Translations under genes and position numbers: made by a program | The notes under the pieces: generated by a model | Told to the model about the DNA's origin: nothing | Databases searched by the model: none | What the model saw: only the letters and a program-made list of their open reading frames with translations | In this document: positions 9,101-17,298 of the stretch, in pieces | Numbering within the stretch: the stretch's first letter is position 1 | Layout of the letters: each line of letters starts with the position of its first letter | Assembly: GCF_016863495.1 (NCBI RefSeq) | Contig: NZ_BOOZ01000061.1 | Coordinates: 1 to 34,908, forward strand | Length of the DNA: 34,908 nucleotides | Reading direction: 5' to 3' | Source: Micromonospora andamanensis | Lineage (GTDB): Bacteria > Actinomycetota > Actinomycetes > Mycobacteriales > Micromonosporaceae

Positions 9101-12100
9101 ATCGTGGTGATGACGCCACTGCCGTTGTAGTAGTAGACGGTGCGAAGCTGCTGTGGTCCGCCACTGCTGGTGTAGTCAAGTCGCGGGTCGGCGTAGGTCC
9201 GGAGGCGGCCGCCACTGTCATAGGTGTAGCGGGCCAGCGTGGTCGTACGCATCGCCGGTGTGGCGAGGTCGGGATCCCATGCGGTGTAGGAGATTTCTTT
9301 TACCCGGCCTGCGTAGTCGCCCCAGGTGCCGTCAGCGAGGCCGGTGGCTGTCGTCGCGGCGGCGTAGGTGAAGGTAAGCGCGCGGCAGCCACGCACGAGG
9401 GTGGTGCAGGTGACGCCGTCAGCCGTGGGCGCGAGGATCCGCGTGGGGCGCATGAATTCCGTCGTACCGAGGGTGGTCTTTTCCCAAGAGTATGTCGTCC
9501 TGTTGCCTGATCCCGACGTGGTGGCTGTGGTCGGCGTGTAGATCCCGATCGGATCGGCTGCCACCCTGCTGAAGGTGACAATGTTGCCGCGGCCGTCGTC
9601 CAGGGTGAAGGTGCTGCTGGACGAGTTGAACGTCAGCGTGAACGACTCGGCCCCGACTTGCGGTTCGTAGTTGACACCAGTGCTGTTGGCCTTGGTGAAC
9701 CCCAGCGTTGAGTCGTCAGGGAGCTTGATCTGGACCAGGTTGCCGTAGGTGGTGAGCCGGTTGTAGGCGGCAAAGGCGTCGGAGACGATGAGGCCGGACA
9801 CCCAGCCAGGTCCAAAGAGTGGATCCGCTTGGCCGGACGGTTGACGGCTGTTTACGGTGCGGGCGATCTCCAGTCCTGCGGCCGATACATCCGTGTGATC
9901 CAGTTGGTAGTTGCCGGTGATCAGGTTGACTTCGCCTGGACCGACGTTCGCGGTGTCGGCAGAGGCCAGATTGCGGTCAAACCGGAACTTGACTGCATTG
10001 GCGGGCGCGCCGTTGCTGCTCGGGTTGAAGAAGGCCCTGACCTGGAGTGGGCCGTCACGCGGAATTCCGGCCCCGTCGACTGCGCCGAGTGTCGCTGCGA
10101 CATCCCAGTTGAGCTTGGGGGCGGTGCCGCTGGCAATAGGCACAGGCCAGGTGACCGGGCTGCCGCCGACGGTGTGGGTTACGTGGGCGGTAGGTATGTT
10201 TACCCATCCTTCTGAGCTTGCACGCCGCCATTGGTAGGTGACGTTGGCGAAGGACGGTGCCGCCTCCGAGCTGAGCGCCACCCTCGAACCAGTGACGTCC
10301 CCGGTCGAGGGTGAGGTCACCTCGCCGATGCCTACCTTGAATGGATAGTTGCGAAGCTCGGTGACGTTGCCGGCCGAGTCGCGCGTCCGCGCCCAGAGGC
10401 TGTGCCAACCGGGATTGAGTGGCGTGATGTTGACCGTTGCCGAAGCGCCTGGGCTCGCGGTGTTGACAACCCGGTTCAGGGTTTGAACGTCAAGGCTGTA
10501 CTCGTAGGCAGTGGCATCGGCGACGCCGTTGGCGTCGAAGGTGAACTCGCCTGCGACGTTCGCGTCGCCACCCCAATCGTTCTCCGGGTATGTGGGCGAG
10601 CTGATGATCGGCGGGCTACCGATTGAGGTGTCAACAAGAAACTCGCAGAACGACGACCAGGCGCCGTTGACGGTGCCGTCGTTGCCACGCACCCTCCACT
10701 TGTAGGCGGTGTTGTGAGTCATAACGGTGCTCGGAACAGTTGCGGCGAATGTCGTGCCCGAGGCGGCGGTCGATGTGAGGAGACTACCGAGCTTGGTAGT
10801 GCCGTTGAGGGTCCACCATTCGAACTCGGCCCGGACCGAGGAGCCGTCCCCGTCAGAGATCACCGCGCGCAGTTCGGGTCTGGCCGTATTGACCTTGGGG
10901 CGCGAGGAGCCGGTCACACATGCCGAAGATGGAACGGTCGACCGAATGCCCACCGTTGGGTACGAGTTGTAGTTCACGACCGCGTACGGGACCTGACTAG
11001 TGGCCACAGCATTGCGGGAGCGGAACTGCTTGAAGCTATTGACATCGGTCTCGTCAGTGCCCCGCACCCCCATGTAGGCGGTGGACTGGTTCGCGGTCGC
11101 AGCACGCTGGAAGAAGCTCGTTCCGCTGATGGTTACCCAACCATCAGCGCAGCCGGATGCACCTTTTGTCTCGGTTGAGGTGGCCTCCAGGTGCGACCAG
11201 TTCGGCTGGCTGGCCCATCGTGTTGCTGATGACGCCGCACCGGTGCTCCAGATCTCCCACGACGTCGCGGTACACGTATGCGACCAGAAGTTCCAGAAGT
11301 TCACTGTCGCCGAAGTGATCTGCCTACCGCGCAGGGCTGACACTCCCCAATGCACGAAAGAGCGAGCCTTGGACGTCGGCGAGGTGGCCAGCAAACCGAG
11401 CTGAAGATCATTAGCTCCGCTTCGATCGACGTTGTCCCTTTCCTTCACGTAAGTGTCGAAGGTAGTGTAGAGCGGATTGATCTGCGGGTCGATCGTGACT
11501 GGATACTGTGTAGCAGGATCCGTCAACCAGTTACGGTCAGGTTTCAAGCGCAAAGTCACACCATCGGCATTGCGAACCGAACGACCTGCAGACTCCACCA
11601 CCTCGGCCGGAACTACTGCCCGGCGCGTCGGCTCGCCGCTGCCCACAGCGCGCTGCGCATCCCACATCTCCGGCGCAGGTACGGTCGCCAGCGGCCGCCC
11701 ACCGGAACCCTTGAAAAGGAGCCCACCAGAGCTGTCCTGACTGAAGGAGGAGATTCCATCGCCTTTGATCGGAAACTCTAGCTCCGGTAGCCGCTCGACC
11801 GCCTCCCGGTTCTTCACAGTCAGAAATTGCGCAACGCCGGTACGGGTCGCTTCAACAACCAGATCGATCCCGTCCGCAATATCCGGGTACGTCGCGCGAT
11901 TGCCAGTCAAGACCGGCTCAGGAAGGGCACCTGCCCAGCCCATGCTCAACCGCCCCTTGCCGACGCCCACCGCCGCCAGCGTCCCGCCGTCAACCCGGGC
12001 GCCCGACATCCACAAATCGAGGGGATGCGCTACCGCACGAACCGAGCCGTCCGACGCAGACGAGAGCGTGAGATCGATTGGCACCCACTGGTTGTCACGC

Positions 12101-12450
12101 ATCATCCGCACCGGGCCGGCATGAACCTTTGCCTCGACATGCCCCTGCGGATGGGCTACATACTCCGCTGCCTCCGTCGTCATCCCCGTAATCCGCACCA
12201 GCTGACCGGTCAATCTCGCAGTTGCCAGCGCAGCCGCCTCACCCTCTCGCTCAAGCACCTGAGCAGGGGTCGAGACTTCGGTGTGTTTCGGCGGCAGAGC
12301 CGCAGCTTCGACAGGGCGTGACGGCACGCCTATCAACGTCGCGACAAGCGACACCGCCATACCGCAAGCGATCATTTGCCGCCATCGCGATTTATTCGAA
12401 TCTAACCGACTACGGGTAGCTTTGGCTTTTTTTAAGCGCGCAGGGTTCAT
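6115..12450 (-). CDS. Secreted RHS-repeat polymorphic toxin with C-terminal GIY-YIG-like nuclease tip
   Basis: This 2111-residue protein has a Sec signal-like N-terminus (basic region, hydrophobic stretch, PVEAAA cleavage-like site near residue 50). A DNRLRE-like adhesion module lies at about 330-490, with fibronectin-like segments to about 850. An RHS entry segment (NLITGNYQLDHTDVSAAGLE) is near 880, many YD repeats follow (such as YDSLGQLTSYTDADGNTSTT), and the RHS core ends at YNPTTGRFLQPDRVYGG and DPINGLDIDG near 1945. After a hydrophobic segment and a Lys-rich linker, the last ~87 residues carry VYKIF (Tyr2029), KYGIT (Tyr2042), GRP (Arg2051) and WEAAL (Glu2088). These occur in the order of GIY-YIG nuclease catalytic residues. 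Four cysteines could form disulfides. ATG at 12450 has GGAG eight bases upstream. The tip-coding DNA is visibly more AT-rich. Role: contact or secreted competition between bacteria. Confidence 0.88.
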   Translation of the reverse strand: MNPARLKKAKATRSRLDSNKSRWRQMIACGMAVSLVATLIGVPSRPVEAAALPPKHTEVSTPAQVLEREGEAAALATARLTGQLVRITGMTTEAAEYVAHPQGHVEAKVHAGPVRMMRDNQWVPIDLTLSSASDGSVRAVAHPLDLWMSGARVDGGTLAAVGVGKGRLSMGWAGALPEPVLTGNRATYPDIADGIDLVVEATRTGVAQFLTVKNREAVERLPELEFPIKGDGISSFSQDSSGGLLFKGSGGRPLATVPAPEMWDAQRAVGSGEPTRRAVVPAEVVESAGRSVRNADGVTLRLKPDRNWLTDPATQYPVTIDPQINPLYTTFDTYVKERDNVDRSGANDLQLGLLATSPTSKARSFVHWGVSALRGRQITSATVNFWNFWSHTCTATSWEIWSTGAASSATRWASQPNWSHLEATSTETKGASGCADGWVTISGTSFFQRAATANQSTAYMGVRGTDETDVNSFKQFRSRNAVATSQVPYAVVNYNSYPTVGIRSTVPSSACVTGSSRPKVNTARPELRAVISDGDGSSVRAEFEWWTLNGTTKLGSLLTSTAASGTTFAATVPSTVMTHNTAYKWRVRGNDGTVNGAWSSFCEFLVDTSIGSPPIISSPTYPENDWGGDANVAGEFTFDANGVADATAYEYSLDVQTLNRVVNTASPGASATVNITPLNPGWHSLWARTRDSAGNVTELRNYPFKVGIGEVTSPSTGDVTGSRVALSSEAAPSFANVTYQWRRASSEGWVNIPTAHVTHTVGGSPVTWPVPIASGTAPKLNWDVAATLGAVDGAGIPRDGPLQVRAFFNPSSNGAPANAVKFRFDRNLASADTANVGPGEVNLITGNYQLDHTDVSAAGLEIARTVNSRQPSGQADPLFGPGWVSGLIVSDAFAAYNRLTTYGNLVQIKLPDDSTLGFTKANSTGVNYEPQVGAESFTLTFNSSSSTFTLDDGRGNIVTFSRVAADPIGIYTPTTATTSGSGNRTTYSWEKTTLGTTEFMRPTRILAPTADGVTCTTLVRGCRALTFTYAAATTATGLADGTWGDYAGRVKEISYTAWDPDLATPAMRTTTLARYTYDSGGRLRTYADPRLDYTSSGGPQQLRTVYYYNGSGVITTMTAPAQQTWQFSYTTIPGDPGGGRLHKVTRSALSAGTAVETVVYQVPVSGSAAPHDLSPAQTARWGQTEAPTDATAVFPPNQIPDGDPTTGTLPSSYERATVTYLDANAREVNVTQPGGYLHTTWYDRYGNNVRELDAGNRARALDASHSDTPLAEAQRAVTLSTENVYSSNGQLLLETFNPEHEVTLSESGTVVRGRAHIRYSYDEGAPEEGGPFNLATTTRTSISYVRNGQTIDEDIHTTTTNYDWALRVPTVTTIDPDGLSLTTRASYDTAGRVVAKTAPAGGGSDTTPATRIAVYYTNAPNAQHTECGGRPEWAGLQCRIHAGGAAESGPELLATVTTYDYYHQPRLVEEINSTGTVRTTTVTYDTAGRAVDTSLTGGVGAAVEKRRNIYDQASGNLIRTQAMEGTGTVVAEIHRSYDSLGQLTSYTDADGNTSTTTYDSLGRVVTMSDGKGTRTFSYDGGTERRALPTAVTDSQAGTFTATYDADGGLASESWPNGIVVSRIYNEVGSPISHSYSRPGCGQADCTLFVENSGYTIHGQRQWTSSTFGDRAYTYDPSNRLVQTRETISGTCTSRAYEFDEASNRTSQQTYVAPAGSPCQLTTTTTAQTWTYDNAGRVDTSEYLYDDLGRTVQVPGRDSAHPINGDITIDYYINDLVKSITQHGRTTSYNLDVDSDRVRSWVDSAGGSPATSTHHYADDSDVPAWTQVGTSGVTRPVHTLSGMSAIWNSVDSALNWQIANLHGDIVATVNGNDPGLTTVRSYDEYGAPHTSVTSVTSEDRYAWLGATGRATDPSAGMVLMGVRLYNPTTGRFLQPDRVYGGNSNPYTYPVDPINGLDIDGQVGIAIPAAVLGGGALAAAAAVIGFMAAFITVCAVVGCTVTVPKTKVKVPWPSKNSKTAKKNKNTKYKVYKIFNLRTGAIWKYGITKNGAGRPKEQLDKCSKYYSSYSACGYTWVKENVTGYFKARLWEAALITVYVYQHKHCPPGQYGSCR

Positions 12451-12609
12451 AAAGTCTACTCCACTCGATCAACCTGAAGCTCCAAAATGTACGGACCGAA
12501 AAGCCTCAACGTCAATGACAACTTTGAGTGATCGCGACTACTAGAGAGCAATGCATCGCAATCGGACAAACACCGAAGCCTGACAGCGGCCGTACGCCCA
12601 TCAACTCCG

Positions 12610-12890
12610 GAGTTCACATGGCGCCGGACGATGCGACCGTCGTGGCGGACGGCGATTTTCTACAAAAGTCGGCCCTGTCACGAAACTGGGATACGCGTCT
12701 ACGTCCACGTCGAGCCGGCGGCGTGCTGCACGCGGCACGATCCGCGACGGGCGTGAATGGATTCGGCAGAAGGCGGCTGAGCCGTACCGCACGTACCGCA
12801 TCGGACGAGGAGCTTTACCTGGCCGAAATTCGACCGACCGGACGTGCCGACATCGTCATCGACAACCGCAACTTCAAAGTACCCGCAGCA
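12610..12890 (+). pseudogene. Frameshifted uridine-kinase remnant
   Basis: Pieces of a nucleoside-kinase C-terminal half occur in order but in different frames. VADGDFLQKSALSRNWD matches the VFDGVFL..PEL...WD segment, RVYVHVEP follows in another frame, then REWIRQKAAEPYRTYRIGR, then EELYLAEIRPTGRADIVIDNR, which matches the PGQ.LYL...P...ADVVIDN ending of uridine kinases. No N-terminal P-loop is visible, so the gene is both 5' truncated and frameshifted. A 206-residue reading frame from 12528 crosses the remnant but mixes frames and is not a real gene. The decay suggests chromosomal DNA eroded next to the toxin island. The family assignment is from memory of conserved motifs. Confidence 0.55.
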
Positions 12891-13123
12891 AGCGCGACCG
12901 CCCTCACTCACCTGCCCGTCGACCGCGCGTCACGTGGTGTTACGACACGCGACAGCCGTCCGGGTCAGGAACTGCCAATAAGATGTACCGCGACTGGTCG
13001 ACGCATCCGGATCTGCCGCCGAGCGTTCGTCGCGGAAGGTGACGTCGGCGCCTGGCTGCTGTGGTGTCCGGACGTAGTCGTGACGGGGCGGCCTGCGGCA
13101 GCGCCCATGGATAGGCTCTCCAC

Positions 13124-13588
13124 GTGCCGGCGCGCATCGAGGTCGTGACCGTCATTGATGCTGCCCCGAGTGTGGTGTTCGATCTGACACTCGATGTGGA
13201 CGTCCACGCCGCGTCTCTACCCGCCAGCGGGGAGACGGCCACGACCAGCACCGGACGACGTCGACTCGCACTGGGCGACGAGGTCACCTTTCATGCCCGC
13301 CATCTCGGACTGCGCTGGCACATGACCAGCCGGATCACCGCCTATGAACGGCCGTACCGCTTCGTTGACGAGCAGACACGGGGGCCTTTCCGTTGCCTGC
13401 GCCACGAGCACCAGTTCCAGGACCTCGACGGCGTACGCACGCAGATGGCCGACCGCATGACCGTCACCGCGCCCTTCCGGCCGCTGGGCACAGTGGTGAC
13501 CTGGGCTCTGATCATCCCGTACCTACGCCGGTTGTTGAGGCACCGGGCAGCTCACATCGCATACATAGCCCAAGCCCGCGAACCGTAG
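13124..13588 (+). CDS. SRPBCC (START/polyketide-cyclase-like) family protein
   Basis: The 154-residue protein begins RIEVVTVIDAAPSVVFDLTLDVDVH, the first strand and helix of the SRPBCC fold. It continues with LGDEVTFHARHLGLRWHMTSRITAYERPYRFVDEQTRGPF and ends with the long C-terminal helix. The fold forms a deep hydrophobic pocket for small ligands, and many actinobacterial members are uncharacterised. GTG at 13124 is the only sensible start; no strong ribosome site precedes it, so a leaderless or weakly translated mRNA is possible. It stands alone between the uridine-kinase remnant and a convergent SUKH-type gene, so context gives no function. Substrate unknown. Confidence 0.85.
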   Translation: MPARIEVVTVIDAAPSVVFDLTLDVDVHAASLPASGETATTSTGRRRLALGDEVTFHARHLGLRWHMTSRITAYERPYRFVDEQTRGPFRCLRHEHQFQDLDGVRTQMADRMTVTAPFRPLGTVVTWALIIPYLRRLLRHRAAHIAYIAQAREP

Positions 13589-13726
13589 CTCGTGCCGAAA
13601 CCGGGGGTGGCTCGCCTTCCAGTCGGTCAGACGGAGATACAAGCTGTCGCAATGTCCAGCGCGGGCGGCGTGCAATAGTGCCTGGATCCGCCGCGACGGG
13701 CGCGTTCGACCGCTCACTGGTGTCCG

Positions 13727-14515
13727 CTAATCCCCGAAGTCGAACGCAAAGGTGCCCGCCTCGATGCGGTCGATGAGCTCGCCGACGTCATCGGCTTGTC
13801 GGATCGCGCTGTCCCATCCGCTGCTGGCGATGTCGACCAGCATCACCGGTGCGGGGTCGCTGCGTAGGTCGAGCACGAGCTGTTCACGGGATCCGTCACC
13901 GCCGATAATCGCGATGCCAGGGTGTGACGAGGTGCTCTCGTCCCATGCGTGGTGCAGCTCAAGCATCTCGCGTGGCGTGTTGAGCCAAACATAGGCATCG
14001 CCTGTCATCCACCCTCGCCGGAACCACGACTCACCTTGCAGGTAGGCACGCCACGCGGCCGGTAGCGCCCTGCCCAGCGCGTCGTGGGCCTCGGTGAACT
14101 CCTGATCGCTTACGGGACCACGGTAGTCAGCCTTCTCCGTGATCGCGCCGGCGATGTGAGCGTTGAGGTCGGCAAGCTCCTCGGCGGGGATCCAGTACTC
14201 CAGCACGTCACGGCCACCAGCCTGGTGAACCTCGTAACGGTCCAGGTACGCACGCTGGACCTCGAACCGGGTCACGTAGCCGACGCCCCCGGCAGGGACA
14301 TTCCACTCGCGGGTGATCTTTGTGGCGTACCAGCGGTTGAGTACCGGGTAGAAGATCGGCTGGTCCGGCAGGCGTGGTGGCCAAGCCCGCCATCCGGACG
14401 CCGCGACAAGGTCGAGTTCGGCCTGCCCGGTGGGCCGCCACAGGGTGATCGTGTCGGAGGCGTCGATGGGCCTGCTCCCTGCAACGATGGGTATCGCGTG
14501 ATCGTGGCGAGCCAC
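13727..14515 (-). CDS. SUKH (SMI1/KNR4)-like protein with N-terminal ADP-ribosylation/crystallin J1-like domain
   Basis: This 262-residue protein appears to have two parts. Residues about 18-130 (TITLWRPTGQAEL, PPRLPDQPIFYPVLN, EYWIPAEELADLN) match a small domain often annotated as ADP-ribosylation/crystallin J1-like. Residues about 145-262 (LPAAWRAYLQGESWF, WLNTPREMLELHHAWDE, GIAIIGGDGSREQLVLDLR) match the SUKH fold common among immunity proteins of polymorphic toxin loci. The end of the domain (PVMLVDIASSGWDSAIRQADDVGELIDRIE) is also typical. The start is GTG at 14515, with only a weak ribosome site. It sits in a cluster with other immunity-like genes downstream of the RHS locus. Likely cytoplasmic; partner toxin unknown. 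Confidence 0.7.
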   Translation of the reverse strand: MARHDHAIPIVAGSRPIDASDTITLWRPTGQAELDLVAASGWRAWPPRLPDQPIFYPVLNRWYATKITREWNVPAGGVGYVTRFEVQRAYLDRYEVHQAGGRDVLEYWIPAEELADLNAHIAGAITEKADYRGPVSDQEFTEAHDALGRALPAAWRAYLQGESWFRRGWMTGDAYVWLNTPREMLELHHAWDESTSSHPGIAIIGGDGSREQLVLDLRSDPAPVMLVDIASSGWDSAIRQADDVGELIDRIEAGTFAFDFGD

Positions 14516-14665
14516 GCCTGCAACTTTCTGATGCAGTCGGCCCCGGACCTTACCGTGGTCCCTCGGCCAGGTGGATTACCCATGGAACCGGGTGCACGGA
14601 TCTGCCGCCATCCGTGCGATGACACCCATCCTGGGCCCATCCCTGGCGGGCACGCCCTGGCGACT

Positions 14666-15013
14666 TCAGTCCGAGTCCTCGCATCGGAGGCCGACGCTTG
14701 TGATTTGCCCGCTGCGGACGAGTTCTCGGATCGCTGTGGTCATGGCTCGTACGCCCGGTTCTGGAACGATCAGCTGGTCAACGACCCAGAAGTAGCTGCC
14801 GTTCGCAACCTCCCCGGTCTCCATCCATCTCGCAAGCAGGCGGCGGACCTCCTCGACGGTGAAGATGGTCAACGCCCACCTTGAGCCGTCAGGAAGATCG
14901 ACGACGACATCGACATTGGCTACGCACCGCACGGTGTCCTCGTGAGGATCGATAAAGAACCGTGCCACGAAGGTTGCTTCCGCGATGGTCACGCACGGGT
15001 CGGTGATCCCCAT
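14666..15013 (-). CDS. Small uncharacterised protein in the immunity-like cluster
   Basis: I do not recognise a named family. From ATG 15013 the 115-residue product has alternating strands (ATFVARFFIDPHEDTVRCVA, VDVVVDLPDGSRWALTIFT) and a C-terminal segment GSYFWVVDQLIVPEPGVRAM with a helix to the end. It has no signal peptide or transmembrane segment. The in-frame ATG at 15022 and GTG at 15142 are alternative starts. I chose 15013 because an AGG lies nine bases upstream, while GTG 15142 has none. It is co-directional with the SUKH gene, 150 bases before it, and divergent from the DUF1877 gene. An immunity role is inferred from neighbours only. Confidence 0.6.
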   Translation of the reverse strand: MGITDPCVTIAEATFVARFFIDPHEDTVRCVANVDVVVDLPDGSRWALTIFTVEEVRRLLARWMETGEVANGSYFWVVDQLIVPEPGVRAMTTAIRELVRSGQITSVGLRCEDSD

Positions 15014-15169
15014 GAAGCCCATCCTGCCGTACGTGTGCGAGATCACTTCAGGGCCCTGCACGGCATCCGCTTCTGGCCGCAATCGGCGCGCCGCCCTTGC
15101 TGCTCCTTCGTGCCGTGGTTCGAGCTCAACCTCCGCAACCACTGGTGAAGATCAGCATAGGATCTCTGC

Positions 15170-15658
15170 GTGCTGGGAGTGCACTTCGCGATCACGCCGG
15201 AGCAGGAGCGGTCGCTACTCGCGGCCGCCGATGACGGCGACAGCGACGCGGTGGACGAACTCATCGAGGAGATCGAGGAGTCATGGGCCGAGGACGGCCT
15301 GAAGGTCGACACCGACAAGGCATGGGACGCCATCCACCGGTGCCTGACCGACGGCACCCTCGAACCCGACGGTGGTGAGTATCCGTTCAGCCATGCGGTG
15401 CTCGGCGGACGCCGGCTGCACGACGAGTACGTCCTGGTCTACCTCACGGTGGACGAGGCCCGGGACGTGGCCGCCGCTCTGCAGTCCGTCGACCGACGCC
15501 AGCTGCGCCAGCGGTTCGACGCAATCGACGACCCCGACTATCGCGGCGCCCTCGACGACGCCGACTTCGACTACACCTGGGACAACCTCGTCGAGGTTCG
15601 GGCGTTCTACCAGCGGGCTGCAGCCGCGGGGCTTGCCGTGGTCTTCACCGCCACCTGA
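15170..15658 (+). CDS. DUF1877 (YfbM-like) family protein
   Basis: The 162-residue acidic protein shows the DUF1877 pattern: an N-terminal EEIEESWAEDGLKVDTDKAWDAIHRCLTDG stretch, then PFSHAVLGGRRL, then VYLTVDEARDVAAAL, and a C-terminal YTWDNLVEVRAFYQRAAAAGLAVVF. Members are small cytoplasmic proteins of unknown biochemistry that turn up near polymorphic-toxin loci. GTG at 15170 gives the conserved start; AGGATC precedes it by eight bases. It is divergent from the small gene at 14666-15013, leaving about 155 bases for promoters. The gene ends about 90 bases before the operator array of the conjugation operon, so it marks the right edge of the cargo segment. Confidence 0.78.
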   Translation: MLGVHFAITPEQERSLLAAADDGDSDAVDELIEEIEESWAEDGLKVDTDKAWDAIHRCLTDGTLEPDGGEYPFSHAVLGGRRLHDEYVLVYLTVDEARDVAAALQSVDRRQLRQRFDAIDDPDYRGALDDADFDYTWDNLVEVRAFYQRAAAAGLAVVFTAT

Positions 15659-15750
15659 AACTGGGCTCTGATCTGCCGCCAAGACGCACGGTCTCCATCG
15701 CACCGGACAGCGCATCGTCAAGCGGCGGCAACGTGAGTGGCTGTCCGGTC

Positions 15751-15797
15751 TTGTCAGGGCGTGACAGGCGTGTGGTGGGTTCGATCGGCCTGACAGC
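15751..15797. promoter_or_regulatory. Operator/promoter element of the conjugation operon
   Basis: TTGTCAG at 15751, GTGACAG at 15761 and CTGACAG at 15790 are spaced 10 and 29 bases apart. The 22 bases at 15775-15796 are, on the opposite strand, identical at 21 of 22 positions to 1461-1482 upstream of the methyltransferase operon, including the core GCCGATCGAACCCAC. The 29-base spacing between flanking motifs is also conserved between the two places. Each copy points the same way relative to the genes it precedes. This is the best candidate control site of the transfer operon, followed by a roughly 215-base leader before the pilin gene. Confidence 0.65.
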
Positions 15798-16011
15798 CGA
15801 GATCTGGGCGGTGCATGTCATCCACGGCATGCCCGCCCGGTGAGGACCATTTCCTTTCGGCGAGGCCCCGGGTCCGGCATGGCTGGCGCGGCGTACTGAC
15901 ACCGCAACCCCTTCGCATCACGCAAGGGAGGAGCGCCCCCAACCGGACCTCACCGGTCCTTTGCTCTGGTCCTCACCGTGGCGGCCCGCGGATCTCTTGT
16001 GGAGCCCAGCA

Positions 16012-16302
16012 ATGCACACAACTCTGTCCGTTCTGTCTGACCTCGCCGCCGCGCCGCAGCCGTTGGCGGTCAACAGCATCAACCAGGTCATTGCCAACAT
16101 CACCGGTTGGATCATGGGCATCATCGCGCTGGTCGCGACGATGTTCCTGGTCATCGGTGGCCTGCGCTACATGGCCGCCGGAGGCGACCCGGCGCAGGTC
16201 GAGCAGGCCAAGGGCAACTTCAAGTCCGCCCTGGTCGGATATGCCCTGGCGGTGCTGGCCCCGGTGATCCTGCAGGTGTTGCAGGGCATCCTCGGCGGCT
16301 GA
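16012..16302 (+). CDS. Small two-helix type IV secretion pilin (VirB2/TrbC-like)
   Basis: The 96-residue protein has two transmembrane helices (about 30-50, IANITGWIMGIIALVATMFLVIG, and about 68-92, SALVGYALAVLAPVILQVLQ). They are separated by the conserved cytoplasmic loop GLRYMAAGGDPAQVEQAKGNF typical of actinobacterial and Gram-positive T4SS pilin-like proteins. ATG at 16012 has GGAG eight bases upstream; an in-frame extension to 15961 lacks support. It is the first gene of the conjugation operon and is followed after one base by the TrbL-like gene. In Gram-positive systems its homologues are membrane components rather than a long pilus. Confidence 0.82.
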   Translation: MHTTLSVLSDLAAAPQPLAVNSINQVIANITGWIMGIIALVATMFLVIGGLRYMAAGGDPAQVEQAKGNFKSALVGYALAVLAPVILQVLQGILGG

Positions 16303-16303
16303 C

Positions 16304-17236
16304 ATGTCCACCATGATGATCAACGGGTTGATGGAGGCCCTGGTCGGCTGGCTGGCTGAGAAGGTCAACGACCTTCTCGGCGGTCTGCTGGCCTTCCTCA
16401 CATCGTCAATCTTCGTCTCACCGGACGTCACCGTCCTGCCGCAGGTGCGATCGATCGCCGGCAACAGTGCGCTGGTCGTCAGCGCCTGCTTCGTCCTCGC
16501 GGTCATCGCCGCCGGTATCGCCGTGATGCTCGGTGATTCCGTCGAAACCCGATACCAGGTCAAGCAGCTGGTACCCCGGCTCGTGGTCGGATTCGTTCTC
16601 TCCGCGTTCGCGGTTCCGCTGACCGGCGTGCTCATCAGCATTGCCAACGCCTTGACGGTGGCGATGGCCGGTGAGTCCGCACCGACCACCGAGGCCATCG
16701 CCTTCGTCCGCGCGCGTATCGCGTCGGCGATGGCCGACCCGAGCAACGCCCTGCTGATCGCCGTTATCGGGCTTCTCATCGTGGTGCTGATGTTCATGCT
16801 CGTCGGCACCTGGCTCGTACGGATCGGGATGCTGGTCATCCTGGCGGGCATCGCACCGGTGGCGTTGGCCTGCTACGCCACCCCGTGGACGCAGGGCGCC
16901 GCCACGCTGTGGTGGCGGGCGGTGCTGGGGTGTCTGGCCACACCCACGTTGCAGGCGGTGGCGTTCTCGGCGGGCGTCGACCTGCTGGTCGATCCGGAGT
17001 CGAACCTGCCGATCCTGCTCGGCCTGCCCAGCTCGGACACCCTCAACCTGCTGATGGTGATCGTGGTCCTGTGGACCACGGTCAAGGTCCCGAGCCTGAT
17101 GCGCCGGTTCGTCATCCAGCAGGGCCGCGCTCCGAACATCACCGGACTCATCCTGCGCACCGTCGCCGTCCAAGGAATGACTCGCGGCCTGGGTCGGCGT
17201 ATGCCAACGCCGGTGCGGCCTACTCGGTCGACATGA
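16304..17236 (+). CDS. TrbL/VirB6-like polytopic conjugation channel protein
   Basis: The 310-residue protein has an amphipathic N-terminus and about six hydrophobic segments (near 57-75, 90-115, 147-168, 170-190, 200-225 and 240-262). It ends in a basic cytoplasmic tail (GRRMPTPVRPTRST). Motifs WLVRIGMLVILAGIAPVALACYATPWTQGAATLWWRAV fit the core of TrbL/VirB6 family proteins, which form the inner-membrane channel of type IV secretion systems. ATG 16304 starts one base after the pilin stop. It is followed by the PrgI gene after a 62-base gap with its own ribosome site. Length fits the family. Confidence 0.85.
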   Translation: MSTMMINGLMEALVGWLAEKVNDLLGGLLAFLTSSIFVSPDVTVLPQVRSIAGNSALVVSACFVLAVIAAGIAVMLGDSVETRYQVKQLVPRLVVGFVLSAFAVPLTGVLISIANALTVAMAGESAPTTEAIAFVRARIASAMADPSNALLIAVIGLLIVVLMFMLVGTWLVRIGMLVILAGIAPVALACYATPWTQGAATLWWRAVLGCLATPTLQAVAFSAGVDLLVDPESNLPILLGLPSSDTLNLLMVIVVLWTTVKVPSLMRRFVIQQGRAPNITGLILRTVAVQGMTRGLGRRMPTPVRPTRST

Positions 17237-17298
17237 GCTCCCCACACCCACCGCCACTACCGCCGGTTGCGCACCCGTCTACCTGAACGGAGTGACAC

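Noticed and set aside
8629..9510. Long plus-strand reading frame of 293 codons inside the RHS gene
   Set aside because: It lies fully opposite the RHS coding frame, has no recognisable motif and its Gly/Val-rich composition is the usual reverse-strand shadow of repeat-rich coding DNA.
12579..12587. CCTGACAGC motif upstream of the uridine-kinase remnant
   Set aside because: Single copy, not in front of a transfer gene; a seven-base core is expected a few times by chance in this much DNA. A similar lone CTGACAG at 8535 is inside the RHS gene.
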